DNA from: Parabacteroides timonensis
GTDB taxonomy: Bacteria > Bacteroidota > Bacteroidia > Bacteroidales > Tannerellaceae
DNA length: 64,000 nt
Assembly (NCBI RefSeq): GCF_900128505.1
Contig: NZ_LT669941.1
Location: 3,404,420-3,468,419 of the forward strand
Direction: 5' to 3'
A program made the position numbers and the translations under genes. The notes beneath the pieces are model-generated. The model made no database searches. It was not told where the DNA came from and saw only the letters and a list, made by a program, of their open reading frames with translations. Within the stretch, counting starts at the first letter, position 1. Each line of letters begins with the position of its first letter. Positions 43,262 to 53,112 of the stretch are shown piece after piece.

Positions 43262-43831
43262 ATGAAAGGCGAATCCGAGATACATTCTTTCAATCAGCTA
43301 TTTACTGATTATAAAAGTCGTTTTGTCCACTTTGCCAATACATACGTAGGCGATAATATGATTGCAGAAGATATTGCAATCGAAAGCCTGATGTATTATT
43401 GGGAAAACAGGAAAAAGATTGCGACTGACTCCAATGTGCCGGCTTATATCCTTACTATCATCAAACATAAATGTTTAAATTACCTTCAACGTCTGCGTAC
43501 ACGTGAAGAAATTGTCGAGTATTTAAAGAACTGCGATGTTTGGGAATTAAATCTGCGGATTGCAACCCTTGAAGCCTGCAATCCGGAAAAGCTGTTTTCC
43601 GACGAATTACAGTCTCTGGTAGAAAAAGCCTTAAAAACGTTACCAGAACAGACCCGCGACATCTTTATCCGCAGTCGCTATAATAATCAAAGCCACAAAG
43701 AAATAGCAGAAGCATTGGGTATCTCGACGAAAAGTGTTGAATTCCATATCACTAAAGCTTTAAAAATCCTACGCATAACATTGAAGGATTATTTCCCTCT
43801 ACTGGCTTTCTTGCCAAGATTTTTAAACTAA
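43262..43831 (+). CDS. ECF sigma factor (SusC/D-associated type), second locus
   Basis: The 189-residue product has region 2 (FTDYKSRFVHFANTYVGDNMIAEDIAIESLMYYWENR) and region 4 (LKTLPEQTRDIFIRSRYNNQSHKEIAEALGISTKSVEFHITKAL). It is paired with the FecR gene 95 nt downstream and should drive the susC-susD-oxidoreductase genes. Confidence 0.93.
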   Translation: MKGESEIHSFNQLFTDYKSRFVHFANTYVGDNMIAEDIAIESLMYYWENRKKIATDSNVPAYILTIIKHKCLNYLQRLRTREEIVEYLKNCDVWELNLRIATLEACNPEKLFSDELQSLVEKALKTLPEQTRDIFIRSRYNNQSHKEIAEALGISTKSVEFHITKALKILRITLKDYFPLLAFLPRFLN

Positions 43832-43926
43832 GCCTCTTTCCTGATAAAAAACTTTTTTGAAAAAAGTGCCGTTTTCCGTTAGGGATGTTTTTTCCTTATT
43901 TGCTATATAAGCAGAAACGGAAAAAA

Positions 43927-44868
43927 ATGGAAAAAGAAACACTATATAAGTTTTTTGACGGAAAAGCTTCCCGGGAAGAAAAAGAATCGATCCGTATATG
44001 GCTGGAAGCTTCAAAGGAAAACGAACAGGAGCTATTCAGTGAACGTGAGTTTTTCGACGCAATGATTCTGTCGGGACATACCGAAAAGACTGCGAAAGAA
44101 AAGAAATCCCGTCCTTTCTATCTGACAGCAATGTTGGAAATAGTAAAAATAGCTGCCATATTAGCCATAGCGATTACCTGTGGTATTTATTCTTATAAAT
44201 CAGAAATAAAAAAGATCTGCCAGGCAATGAATACAATCACTGTTCCTGCCGGTCAACGCGTAAACCTAACCTTACCCGACGGGACAAATGTCTGGCTGAA
44301 CGCCTGCTCGGAAATGAAATATCCCGCAGCATTCACCGGAGATAAAAGAGAGATCTCACTGAACGGAGAAGCTTATTTTGAAGTTACCCATAACGCGGAT
44401 AAACCATTCATTGTACAAACAAATAAATGTAACATAGAAGTATTAGGTACAAAATTCAATGTAGAAGCATATAACGACTCGAAAGACTTTTGTACTTCCT
44501 TACTCGAAGGTTCCGTCAAGATCGTCGAGAGAGAGAAACCGTCCGACAACCTGATATTAACACCCAATCAGCAAGCTACTCTGGTAAACGGACATTTGTC
44601 ATTGGAACCCATTGCCGATTTCGATCTTTTCCGTTGGAAAGAAGGGCTTATATGCTTTAGAAATATGCATTTCCAGGAATTAATGACCCGCTTTGAAAAA
44701 TGTTATGGTATACATATTATTATAGAGAATCCCAACCTGGCCGATTATGTTTGCAGCGGCAAATTCCGCATATCCGATGGGATAGATAAAGCTTTGAGCA
44801 TCTTACAAAAAGATGCCCAATATACATTTATACGGAACAAAGATGATTCGGCTATTTATATAAAATGA
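43927..44868 (+). CDS. FecR family anti-sigma factor, second locus
   Basis: The 313-residue product starts at ATG 43927 (MEKETLYKFFDGKASREEKE). It has an N-terminal sigma-binding helix region, a transmembrane helix (about residues 74-94, MLEIVKIAAILAIAITCGIY) and the FecR domain (VPAGQRVNLTLPDGTNVWLNACSEMKYP, EAYFEVTHNADKPFIVQ), with a DUF4974-like C-terminus. It should sense the STN domain of the adjacent SusC. Confidence 0.92.
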   Translation: MEKETLYKFFDGKASREEKESIRIWLEASKENEQELFSEREFFDAMILSGHTEKTAKEKKSRPFYLTAMLEIVKIAAILAIAITCGIYSYKSEIKKICQAMNTITVPAGQRVNLTLPDGTNVWLNACSEMKYPAAFTGDKREISLNGEAYFEVTHNADKPFIVQTNKCNIEVLGTKFNVEAYNDSKDFCTSLLEGSVKIVEREKPSDNLILTPNQQATLVNGHLSLEPIADFDLFRWKEGLICFRNMHFQELMTRFEKCYGIHIIIENPNLADYVCSGKFRISDGIDKALSILQKDAQYTFIRNKDDSAIYIK

Positions 44869-45006
44869 TGTTTAACCCTAAAATAGAGAGCCTATGTAAA
44901 ATAGAAAGTTAACCTTTAATTAGAATGCCGACAAGTGTGGGGACACTTACCGGCATAGAATTAACACAATTATCTAACTGTATTAATAAACTTGATTTCC
45001 AAAGAT

Positions 45007-48000
45007 ATGAATAAAAAATCTTTGTCGGTGTCTTATTCTGCAAAAAGACCTCGATGTAAACAATTTTTTAGAGTCATGAAAATAACCACTTTGTTATTAT
45101 TCGTGTTCATGTTCTGCCTGTATGCAGAAAATTCCAGTTCCCAGAATGTTAACGTTACTATCAAAAGAAGTAATACCGAATTGGAAAACGTACTGAACGA
45201 GATTGAAAAGCAAACCGATTATCTGTTCATTTATAACAAACACGTAAATGTAAACAGAAAAGTATCTGTTAACCTGAAAAAAGCATCTCTGGATGATGTA
45301 TTAGCTAATCTGTTCGAAGGTACGGACGTGAAATACTCCATCGACGGATCGTATATCGTATTGTCTCCCAGCGGAACGACAACCGCTATACCTTTATCGG
45401 CACAACAAAGTAAAACAATCAGCGGAGTCGTTACGGATAGTAACGGTGAACCTGTTATAGGAGCTAACGTCGTCGAGAAAACTTCAAGATCAGTGGGGAC
45501 AGTGACTGATGCCGATGGTAAATTCACTTTAAACCTGGACCGTCCTTCCGGCACATTAGTCGTATCTTATATCGGCTATTTGACAAAAGAAGTACCGGTA
45601 GGCAACCAGTCTTTCCTGAAAATAATTCTATCGGATGATACCCAGAACCTGGATGAAGTAGTTGTTATCGGCTATGGTTCCGTGAAGAAAAGCGACCTGA
45701 CAGGAGCCGTCGGCTCTATCCAGGTGGATAAAATGCAAGGGATCAGTATCAAATCGGTAGATCAGATGTTACAGGGACGTACATCGGGACTGTATATGGT
45801 ACAGAATTCCGGGATGCCGGGCGCCAGTTCAACAGTACGTATCCGTGGTGGCAACTCTATTTCCGGAGGAAACGAGCCTTTGTATATCATCGATGGTATG
45901 CCGGTTTACCCAAGTGCCAGTTCGAGCCAAACAGCATTAAGCCCTTTAAACTCTATTCCTACATCAGATATTGAATCGATTGAAGTTTTAAAGGATGCCT
46001 CTTCCACAGCAATCTATGGTTCACGCGGTGCCAATGGTGTAATTATCGTAACGACAAAGAAAGGTAAGAGCGGTAAAACATCTGTTGCCTTCGACGCTTA
46101 CTGGGGTATCCAGAATATCTATAAAAAATATGATCTGCTGGATTCCCGTTCATTTGAACAACTAGCCAATGAAGCTTTGGTCAATTCAGGAGGTGACGCA
46201 ATTTATGATGAAAGCCTGAATCCGGCAACAACCGACTGGCAGAAACTGACGTCCAACGATAATGCACTGACACAAAATTACCAGTTGAGTATCTCCGGAG
46301 GAAATGAAAAGACAACTTTCCTGACATCTTTCAATTATTTTGACCAGGAAGGCGTCATCAAGTCTACTGAAATGAAGAAATATGCTTTCAGGGCAAATAT
46401 CGATCACAAAATATCTTCGACTATCAATCTAGGATTGAGTCTGACAATGACGAAAGTAGACAACAACCGTGTTGGTAACTCGGTCTTGGAAACACGCCTG
46501 ACAACACCTCCGAATTTACCTGTCAACCAGGCAGACGGTAGCTATACCTTTAGTGATGACAACGGTATTATCACGTTCGACAATCCGGTTGCCATAATCA
46601 ATGAAAAGGTGGATTGGAATGCTAATTTCCGCACACTGAATAATGCATTTGTCGAATGGAATATTATTAAAGGTTTGAAGTTCAAATCTTCGATTGGTAT
46701 CGACATCGATTACACAACAAATAAATACTATAATCCCCGCTCAGTTTATTCCGGTAGCCAGAAAGGAGGAGAAGCAAAGAAAACCTCCAACAATACGTAC
46801 ACCTGGATCAACGAGAACATACTGACTTATAATAATACATGGGGGATGCATTCATTCACCGGATTAGTCGGTTATACCCAGCAATCTTCCAGCTACGACG
46901 GTTTTAATGCCGGTGCTTATGGCTTTTTGAACGATAACTTACAAATGAATAATTTAGGATCCGGTACAACTTATTCCGCACCCGGCTCGAGTGTTACAAA
47001 ATGGGCTTTGAACTCCTATCTGGCACGTATTAACTATACATTGAATAATAAATATTTGTTCACCGCCTCCATCCGTGCCGACGGTTCCTCCCGTTTCGGT
47101 AAAGATAACCGTTGGGGATACTTCCCGTCTGCAGCCTTTGCATGGAGAGCTTCGGAAGAGTCGTTCATTAAGAATCTGAACGTGTTCAGTAATTTAAAGC
47201 CGAGAATCAGTTTTGGTATAACAGGAAACCAGGACGGAATCGGAACTTATCCATCATACGCCTTATTAGGGTCAACCGGTTATGTAAGCGATGGTCAAAA
47301 AGTGACGGGCTACTATCCGTCACAGGTAGCCAACACGAACCTTAAATGGGAAACCACTTCGCAGTTCGATGCTGGTATCGATCTTGGCTTTTTCAATAAC
47401 CGCTTGACGGTTACGGTCGACGGCTATTACAAAAAGACACACGACCTATTATTGAAAGTCAAAATCCCCGGATCTTCCGGCTTCTCTTCCGGTTTGAAAA
47501 ATATCGGAGAAGTGGAAAACAAAGGTTTTGAACTATCCATCAATGCAACTCCGGTAGAAGGTGCCTTTACCTGGAATACAAGTTTAAATCTTACTTACAA
47601 CAAAAACAAAGTGTTGGACCTGGGAGATGTCTCTTTCATCTATCCGGACCAGCCCGGACAGGATGACACAGGGACACACCTGGGACGTATCGTACAGGTA
47701 GGACAGCCTCTGGGAACATTCTATGGATATGTATATGACGGGCTGTTCAATGAATCGGATGATATCAAAGGATCTGCCCAGCCTACAGCCAAACCGGGAG
47801 ACATCCGCTTTAAGGATATCAGCGGGCCGGATGGTGTTCCGGATGGCATAATCAACGACCTCGACCGTACCATTATCGGTTGTGCCCAGCCGAAGGTATT
47901 CGGAGGTTTCAATAATACATTCTCCTATAAGAACTTCGACTTAAATGTAAACACGATTTTCACTATTGGGAATGATGTGTATAATGGAACAAGAGTCGTA

Positions 48001-48387
48001 ATGGAAAACATGCAGGGGGCAACTAATATGTTTGCTACAACAATGGATAGATGGACTCCTACAAATCAGAATGCAGCTTTTCCACGCCCTCTCCGATCGA
48101 AGGCTGTCTTGCGTGTATCCGACCAATATGTAGAAAACGGCTCTTACTGGCGTTTCCAGAATATCACATTAGGATATACAGTACCGACAGAATTTCTGGG
48201 CTTCACGAAGTATATAACCGACTTGCGTGTTTATGCTTCTTTACAGAACTTCTTTACGATCACAAGCTATTCCGGTGATAATCCGGAAGTAAGTAAATAC
48301 GGTCAGGATAACCTTGGAGCCGGGTATGATGCCTTTTCATATCCATTTGCTAAATCAGTATTGTTTGGTTTGAATATAAAATTCTAA
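45007..48387 (+). CDS. SusC/RagA-type TonB-dependent receptor with STN domain, second locus
   Basis: The 1126-residue product starts at ATG 45007; a TTG five codons upstream is less likely. Signal segment about 25-45 (LLLFVFMFCLYAENSSSQ), STN domain about 46-115, regulatory-like domain (ISGVVTDSNGEPVIGANVV), TonB-box-like DEVVVIGYGSVKK, plug with SIEVLKDASSTAIYGSRGANG, and barrel ending FGLNIKF. Its ligand is unknown. It lies 13 nt before its SusD partner. Confidence 0.95.
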   Translation: MNKKSLSVSYSAKRPRCKQFFRVMKITTLLLFVFMFCLYAENSSSQNVNVTIKRSNTELENVLNEIEKQTDYLFIYNKHVNVNRKVSVNLKKASLDDVLANLFEGTDVKYSIDGSYIVLSPSGTTTAIPLSAQQSKTISGVVTDSNGEPVIGANVVEKTSRSVGTVTDADGKFTLNLDRPSGTLVVSYIGYLTKEVPVGNQSFLKIILSDDTQNLDEVVVIGYGSVKKSDLTGAVGSIQVDKMQGISIKSVDQMLQGRTSGLYMVQNSGMPGASSTVRIRGGNSISGGNEPLYIIDGMPVYPSASSSQTALSPLNSIPTSDIESIEVLKDASSTAIYGSRGANGVIIVTTKKGKSGKTSVAFDAYWGIQNIYKKYDLLDSRSFEQLANEALVNSGGDAIYDESLNPATTDWQKLTSNDNALTQNYQLSISGGNEKTTFLTSFNYFDQEGVIKSTEMKKYAFRANIDHKISSTINLGLSLTMTKVDNNRVGNSVLETRLTTPPNLPVNQADGSYTFSDDNGIITFDNPVAIINEKVDWNANFRTLNNAFVEWNIIKGLKFKSSIGIDIDYTTNKYYNPRSVYSGSQKGGEAKKTSNNTYTWINENILTYNNTWGMHSFTGLVGYTQQSSSYDGFNAGAYGFLNDNLQMNNLGSGTTYSAPGSSVTKWALNSYLARINYTLNNKYLFTASIRADGSSRFGKDNRWGYFPSAAFAWRASEESFIKNLNVFSNLKPRISFGITGNQDGIGTYPSYALLGSTGYVSDGQKVTGYYPSQVANTNLKWETTSQFDAGIDLGFFNNRLTVTVDGYYKKTHDLLLKVKIPGSSGFSSGLKNIGEVENKGFELSINATPVEGAFTWNTSLNLTYNKNKVLDLGDVSFIYPDQPGQDDTGTHLGRIVQVGQPLGTFYGYVYDGLFNESDDIKGSAQPTAKPGDIRFKDISGPDGVPDGIINDLDRTIIGCAQPKVFGGFNNTFSYKNFDLNVNTIFTIGNDVYNGTRVVMENMQGATNMFATTMDRWTPTNQNAAFPRPLRSKAVLRVSDQYVENGSYWRFQNITLGYTVPTEFLGFTKYITDLRVYASLQNFFTITSYSGDNPEVSKYGQDNLGAGYDAFSYPFAKSVLFGLNIKF

Positions 48388-48400
48388 TTGAGTCTAAGTT

Positions 48401-49882
48401 ATGAAAAAGATAACATTTATAATCGTGAGCTCAATCTTGATGAGTTCCTGTACAGATATGGATCTGATCCCGGAATCCAATCTTAGTCCCGAAAACTTCT
48501 TCAAATCGGAAGAAGACGCGACTGCAGCCGTATATGGTGCTTATTCGGTTTTTACGGATAACGACATTTACAATCAGTTCTGGGAAGTGTTGCAAAGCCA
48601 GGGTACGGACGATAGTGAATGGGGCGGCGGCCGTACCACTACCAATCTGGATAAAAATGCATTGGATAAGTTTGAGTTTGACGGAAATACGAATTTGGTT
48701 TATTCCGTCTGGATCAAACATTATGTAGCAGTCAACCGTTCCAATTTCGCGATAGAGAACATTTCGAATATGGGAAGCGACCTGATCAAAGAAGAGGTGA
48801 GAAGCAGGCTTGTCGGAGAAGCTAAATTCCTGCGGGCTTTAGCTTACTTCAACTTAGTCCGCGTATATGGAGGTGTCCCTCTGGTATTACAACAGACGAC
48901 AAAACTGGACGGATTGGAAGTGGCAAGAAATACAACCGACCAATGTTATGAGCAGATCATAAAAGACTTACAGGAAGCCAAATCTGTTTTACCTTCCGTC
49001 GGTCAACTGCCTAGCGGTTATTTAGGACGTGCCACAAAAGGTTCCGCAGCCGCCTTGCTGGCTAAAGTCTATTTAACCCGTGAGGACTATCAGAATGTAG
49101 TGAAAGAGACAGAGGAAGTAATGCAAATGGGATATAAACTCTGGGAAAACTACGCTGATAACTTTGATGTTGAAAAAGAAAACGGACAAGAGTCTATTTT
49201 CGAAATTCAGTATAAACGGAATACACCGGGAGTGATAGGCAGTAATTACAACGGTTTTTACCGTCCTCCCTTTGTCAATATAAACGGCTGGGTAGGATAC
49301 GGAGATAACCCTGTGACACCCGATCACTATAACTGTTATGAAGAAGGAGACCTACGGCGGGATATAAACGTTCGCCTTTACACCAAAGAAGAATATCCGA
49401 ATATGTCTTCTAATTACGAATTTCCATGTTACGTGAACAAATTCCAGGATCCATCCCCACTAGCCGTAAGATCCCAGGGAGGAGAAAATAATTATCCGCT
49501 ACTGCGTTACTCGGATGTTTATCTGATGCGTGCTGAAGCTTTAAACGCCATCAACCCATCTGATGCAGAGGCATATAATTGTCTGAATGTAGTACGCCGG
49601 CGAGCTTTTGGGCTTAACATGAATGAAACTTCGTCTATCGACATCAAGACAGGATTAAGTAAGGAGGATTTCCTGAATACTATTCTTCTGGAGCGTCGCA
49701 GAGAGTTTGCCTTCGAAGGACATCGTCGCTTTGACCTCTTGCGCACACATAAACTAAAAGAAGCGATGATGAAACAAAATCCCGTTATCGGAGCTGTAAT
49801 AGAAGAAAAACATTATTTGTTGCCTATACCTGTCACCGAATTGGATGCGAATAAATTACTGGAACAAAATCCTGGATGGTAA
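48401..49882 (+). CDS. SusD/RagB family surface lipoprotein, second locus
   Basis: The 493-residue product has lipobox LMSSC and mature N-terminus CTDMDLIPES. SusD patterns: EEDATAAVYGAYSVF, LVGEAKFLRALAYFNLVRVYGGVPLV, TKGSAAALLAKVYLTREDY, and C-terminal YSDVYLMRAEALNAI with LLERRREFAFEGHRRFDLLR. Shorter than the SusD of the first PUL. One base separates its stop from the start of the FAD oxidoreductase gene, a tight coupling that suggests shared function. Confidence 0.95.
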   Translation: MKKITFIIVSSILMSSCTDMDLIPESNLSPENFFKSEEDATAAVYGAYSVFTDNDIYNQFWEVLQSQGTDDSEWGGGRTTTNLDKNALDKFEFDGNTNLVYSVWIKHYVAVNRSNFAIENISNMGSDLIKEEVRSRLVGEAKFLRALAYFNLVRVYGGVPLVLQQTTKLDGLEVARNTTDQCYEQIIKDLQEAKSVLPSVGQLPSGYLGRATKGSAAALLAKVYLTREDYQNVVKETEEVMQMGYKLWENYADNFDVEKENGQESIFEIQYKRNTPGVIGSNYNGFYRPPFVNINGWVGYGDNPVTPDHYNCYEEGDLRRDINVRLYTKEEYPNMSSNYEFPCYVNKFQDPSPLAVRSQGGENNYPLLRYSDVYLMRAEALNAINPSDAEAYNCLNVVRRRAFGLNMNETSSIDIKTGLSKEDFLNTILLERRREFAFEGHRRFDLLRTHKLKEAMMKQNPVIGAVIEEKHYLLPIPVTELDANKLLEQNPGW

Positions 49883-49883
49883 T

Positions 49884-51263
49884 ATGAAAAGAAGAAATTT
49901 TATCAAAAACATTAGTTCTTTAGGCCTGGCCTCTGTAGCAAGCGTAACACCCTTTGCTGCTGAAAATCCTACCGGCAGTTATTCACCGGATAAATCGAAG
50001 ATACCGGTTTACGATGATTGGGATGTGATAGTTGTCGGAGGAGGACCTTCGGGATGTGCTGCGGCTACGGCCGCGGCACGCGAAGGTGCCAAAACATTAT
50101 TAATAGAAGGAACAGGTGCTTTGGGGGGAATGGGAACCTCCGGCTTACTAAATGCCTGGTGCCCTTTTTCTGATGGTGAGAAGATTATCTATAAAGGTAT
50201 TGCGGAGAAAGTCTTTACCGAATCGAAAAAAGGAGTGCCCCATATCCATTACGATAATTGGGTTCCGATAAACGGTGAATACCTGAAGGTAGTATACGAT
50301 GATTTGGTGACCTCCGCCGGTGTATCAGTCCTGTTTTTCTCTACAATGGCAGCCGTCGAAATGAAACGGAAAGGAGTGGTCGACGCAATAGTTGTTGCCA
50401 ACAAAGCCGGATTGTCCACTTATAAAGCAAAGGTGTTTATCGATTGTACGGGTGATGGGGACCTGGCTGCCTGGGCCGGAGCGGGTTTCGTAATGGGAGA
50501 CGACAGCGGTTCCGTGCAGGAAGGTACTTTATGCTTCACCGTATCGAATGTCGATCCATATGCATTTTCTATAATAGGGAATGTCCATACCAGCCGGCAA
50601 AACAGTCCGATCCATTCGATCTACGGTAATCCGAAGTATCCGTTGGTAAAAGATAAACACATGAATGACAAACTGATCGGCCCCGGATTCCTGGGATTCA
50701 ATGCCGGACATGTGACAGTAAACAGTACCGATCCGGCATCGTTGACAGAAGCTATGATGAAAGGACGTAAACTGGCACGACAGTTACATGAAGGGTTGGT
50801 TGAATTCGAACCTAAATCGTTTGCATCATCGTTTCTGGCAGGTACTGCTAATTTAATGGGGATACGGGAAAGCCGCCGGATAAAATGTGACTATACATTT
50901 ACATTGGAAGATTGGCTGGAACGCCGGGAATTTAACGATAGTATCGGACGTAACTGTTATTATATCGATGTTCATAAACAGGATGCAACAGTCTATCCCC
51001 GTTATAAAAAAGGAGAATCCCATGGAATACCGTTCAGTTGCCTTACCCCTATGGATCTAAAAAATGTAATGGTTGCCGGACGTTGTATTTCGACGGACTC
51101 ATATGCACATGGCAGCTTACGCGTTATGCCGCCATCCTTAGTGACCGGGGAAGCCGTCGGTATTGCTGCCGGGCAGATCTATACATCCAAATCTCCGGAT
51201 GTCCATAATGTGGATATCAAACAATTAAGAAAACGTTTACAGGAAGTAGGTCAGCTGATATAA
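49884..51263 (+). CDS. Secreted FAD-dependent oxidoreductase (FAD_oxidored family)
   Basis: The 459-residue product starts at ATG 49884. The N-terminus MKRRNFIKNISSLGLASV has a twin-arginine (RRNFIK) signal, implying folded export to the periplasm. Rossmann motif DVIVVGGGPSGCAAATAAAREG (about 44-65) is followed by EGTGALGGMGTSGLLNAW; later FIDCTGDGDLAAWAGAGF and the C-terminal VAGRCISTDSYAHGSLRVMP close the FAD site. It belongs to the PF12831-type family found in Bacteroidetes sugar loci; substrate unknown. It is the last gene of a SusCD locus that lacks any glycoside hydrolase. Confidence 0.9.
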   Translation: MKRRNFIKNISSLGLASVASVTPFAAENPTGSYSPDKSKIPVYDDWDVIVVGGGPSGCAAATAAAREGAKTLLIEGTGALGGMGTSGLLNAWCPFSDGEKIIYKGIAEKVFTESKKGVPHIHYDNWVPINGEYLKVVYDDLVTSAGVSVLFFSTMAAVEMKRKGVVDAIVVANKAGLSTYKAKVFIDCTGDGDLAAWAGAGFVMGDDSGSVQEGTLCFTVSNVDPYAFSIIGNVHTSRQNSPIHSIYGNPKYPLVKDKHMNDKLIGPGFLGFNAGHVTVNSTDPASLTEAMMKGRKLARQLHEGLVEFEPKSFASSFLAGTANLMGIRESRRIKCDYTFTLEDWLERREFNDSIGRNCYYIDVHKQDATVYPRYKKGESHGIPFSCLTPMDLKNVMVAGRCISTDSYAHGSLRVMPPSLVTGEAVGIAAGQIYTSKSPDVHNVDIKQLRKRLQEVGQLI

Positions 51264-51399
51264 TCACAAGAATATACTTTGCAGGGAAATACTGGTCCTC
51301 GAATGGATACTTAAAAAATTTGATTCGATGCAGCCTTTTGCCAACTTCTTTCATCTTATTAGTCGTACATAATTTATTAACACTAAAAAAATAAGAACG

Positions 51400-51951
51400 A
51401 TGAAAAAGACGTTGAAATGGTCACTTGTGATGATGCTAGCAGTATTTGGTTTAACTTTTGCTTCTTGTAGTGATGATGACGATGAAACCCCAACAGTACC
51501 GACAGTAGAAGAAGTTGTTGGAGATTACAGTGGTAAAATGACTTATGCAATGGCTAAAGCTACTGCAGAAGAAGGAACAGCATTAGATTTGACAGTAAAG
51601 AATGACTCTGTTACTTTTGAAAAATTCCCTTATGACGCATTAGTAAAGGCTATCGTTGGTGAAGAAAACGCTGATCCTATTATCGGAATGATCGGATCAT
51701 TAAAATACAAAATCAACTATACAGCAACGTTGAATGCTGCTAAAGATTCAGTTGTAATGACTCTAAAACCGGAGCCATTAACTATCGCTGCTGCTGGTGT
51801 TGTCGTTACAATTGAAGCTAAGACTGCATCTTATGCTATTGACAAGAAGATTTTGAAATTCGACCTAAATGCAGCAAATGTAACAGTAGGCGGACAGAAT
51901 TTCCCGAATTGGACTCCAATCAATCTGTCATTCGACATGACAAAGAAGTAA
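51400..51951 (+). CDS. Small surface lipoprotein (DUF4840-like)
   Basis: The 183-residue product has lipobox TFASC followed by SDDDDETP, an acidic stretch that matches the Bacteroidetes lipoprotein surface-export signal. The rest is beta-rich and may form a lipocalin-like or FimA-like sandwich; I place it tentatively with DUF4840. It lies 136 nt after the oxidoreductase gene and may have its own promoter. Terminator follows. Confidence 0.75.
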   Translation: MKKTLKWSLVMMLAVFGLTFASCSDDDDETPTVPTVEEVVGDYSGKMTYAMAKATAEEGTALDLTVKNDSVTFEKFPYDALVKAIVGEENADPIIGMIGSLKYKINYTATLNAAKDSVVMTLKPEPLTIAAAGVVVTIEAKTASYAIDKKILKFDLNAANVTVGGQNFPNWTPINLSFDMTKK

Positions 51952-51979
51952 TTCAGAAATATTACAACCTATATAAAGA

Positions 51980-52016
51980 AAGGAGAATGTTCTCGAGATG
52001 AGACATTCTCCTTTTG
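51980..52016 (+). terminator. Terminator of the small lipoprotein gene
   Basis: AAGGAGAATGT pairs with ACATTCTCCTT (11 bp, extended by CTC/GAG across a bulge) and is followed by TTTTG. With T-rich sequence on the other side it may also end the convergent Fic gene. Confidence 0.85.
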
Positions 52017-52028
52017 TTGTTCTATACC

Positions 52029-52985
52029 TTATATATATGTATAACGTGTCAGGCTTTTCTCCCCTTCTTTCCGCAGCAAATGATTATCGACAGCATCCTT
52101 CAAATCGCGACTGGCAGTAGAGGTGGACAGTTCTTTAAAATATCTCAGATAGTCTTTACGGGTAAAAGATCGATCTGTGATATAGTCCTTAAATAAAGCA
52201 ATCCTGTCGCTACCTGAAATAGTTATATTTTGCGATTGTAGCAACTCTTCCAGCGATTCTTCTAAAATCCGGAGCATAAACTCTATAAAAACAGTGGATG
52301 CTCCCTGGCTATCAGCCACAGCCAACATTCGATAATATTCTTCTTGATTTTCTTTAATAAGAGATTCCACAGGCAGATATTCGAACACAGAATTATATTT
52401 CGTCAGAATAACGCTTTGCCACAAACGCCCCATCCTGCCATTACCGTCTAGAAACGGATGGATAAATTCAAACTCATAGTGAAAGACACAACTCTTTATA
52501 AGCAAAATTTCGTCTTCATCGGACAGATAATCAAACAGGTCATTCAATAGCGATTTGACAAGGGTGCCCGAAGGAGCTACATGTGCCAATTGCTCACCTT
52601 TCATTATACCAACAGAGCGACTCCTTAAATTACCGGCATTTTCAACCAAACCATTCATCAACATCCGGTGAGCATTACACAAAGACTCTATATTGAAAGG
52701 ATCGAATAAATGCATATTCTCATAAGTTCGGATCGCATTTTTCACCTCGGTAATATCTTTCAATGGAGCTATCACACGTTTATTATCCAATAATGCCGTC
52801 ACCTGATCGAGCGTCAAAGTATTTCCTTCAATGACCAGGGACGAATGAATCGTCCTTATCCTGTTCTTTTTCCTCAATTCAGTGGGTGGCCTATGCAGAC
52901 AGGCCGCTTTTATTTCACCAAGTTTTTCTGAAATAGAAGCAGTTTTTGCCAATATGTAAGGAGTTATATTATAAGGAGGTTTCAT
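52029..52985 (-). CDS. Fic family protein (AMPylase-type) with N-terminal inhibitory motif
   Basis: The 318-residue product starts at ATG 52985; a TTG nine codons upstream lies in a promoter box. The Fic motif HPFLDGNGRMGRLW (about residues 184-197) has the catalytic His and the nucleotide-binding GNGR. The N-terminal SSLVIEGN matches the S/TxxxE inhibitory helix, so the enzyme should be self-inhibited. The C-terminus (ARKDYLRYF-like, STSTASRDLKDAVDNHLLRKEG) forms a winged helix, hinting at DNA binding and autoregulation. Targets unknown. Confidence 0.9.
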   Translation of the reverse strand: MKPPYNITPYILAKTASISEKLGEIKAACLHRPPTELRKKNRIRTIHSSLVIEGNTLTLDQVTALLDNKRVIAPLKDITEVKNAIRTYENMHLFDPFNIESLCNAHRMLMNGLVENAGNLRSRSVGIMKGEQLAHVAPSGTLVKSLLNDLFDYLSDEDEILLIKSCVFHYEFEFIHPFLDGNGRMGRLWQSVILTKYNSVFEYLPVESLIKENQEEYYRMLAVADSQGASTVFIEFMLRILEESLEELLQSQNITISGSDRIALFKDYITDRSFTRKDYLRYFKELSTSTASRDLKDAVDNHLLRKEGEKSLTRYTYI

Positions 52986-52990
52986 GCTGG

Positions 52991-53017
52991 TAGTATCATT
53001 TGATAGTATCAAAGGTA
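52991..53017 (-). promoter_or_regulatory. Fic gene promoter with two direct repeats at the start site
   Basis: TACCTTTG on the minus strand (53010-53017) is the -7 box. Two TAGTATCA direct repeats (52991-52998 and 53004-53011) lie between it and the ATG, a plausible operator. Confidence 0.55.
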
Positions 53018-53035
53018 ATAAATATATTCAAATGA

Positions 53036-53087
53036 GCACAAAAAATCCTCTGCCGGAATATTAATTAACATTCAACAGCAGAGGATT
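53036..53087 (-). terminator. Terminator of uvrA
   Basis: A perfect 10-bp stem (53044-53053 with 53078-53087) with a 24-nt loop precedes TTTTTTG on the minus strand, 26 nt after the uvrA stop. Confidence 0.75.
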
Positions 53088-53112
53088 CTGACACTAAAAG
53101 CCGTTCATAGCT

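Noticed and set aside
43262..51263. Typical polysaccharide utilization locus
   Set aside because: No glycoside hydrolase or lyase accompanies this SusCD pair, so a glycan substrate is not claimed.
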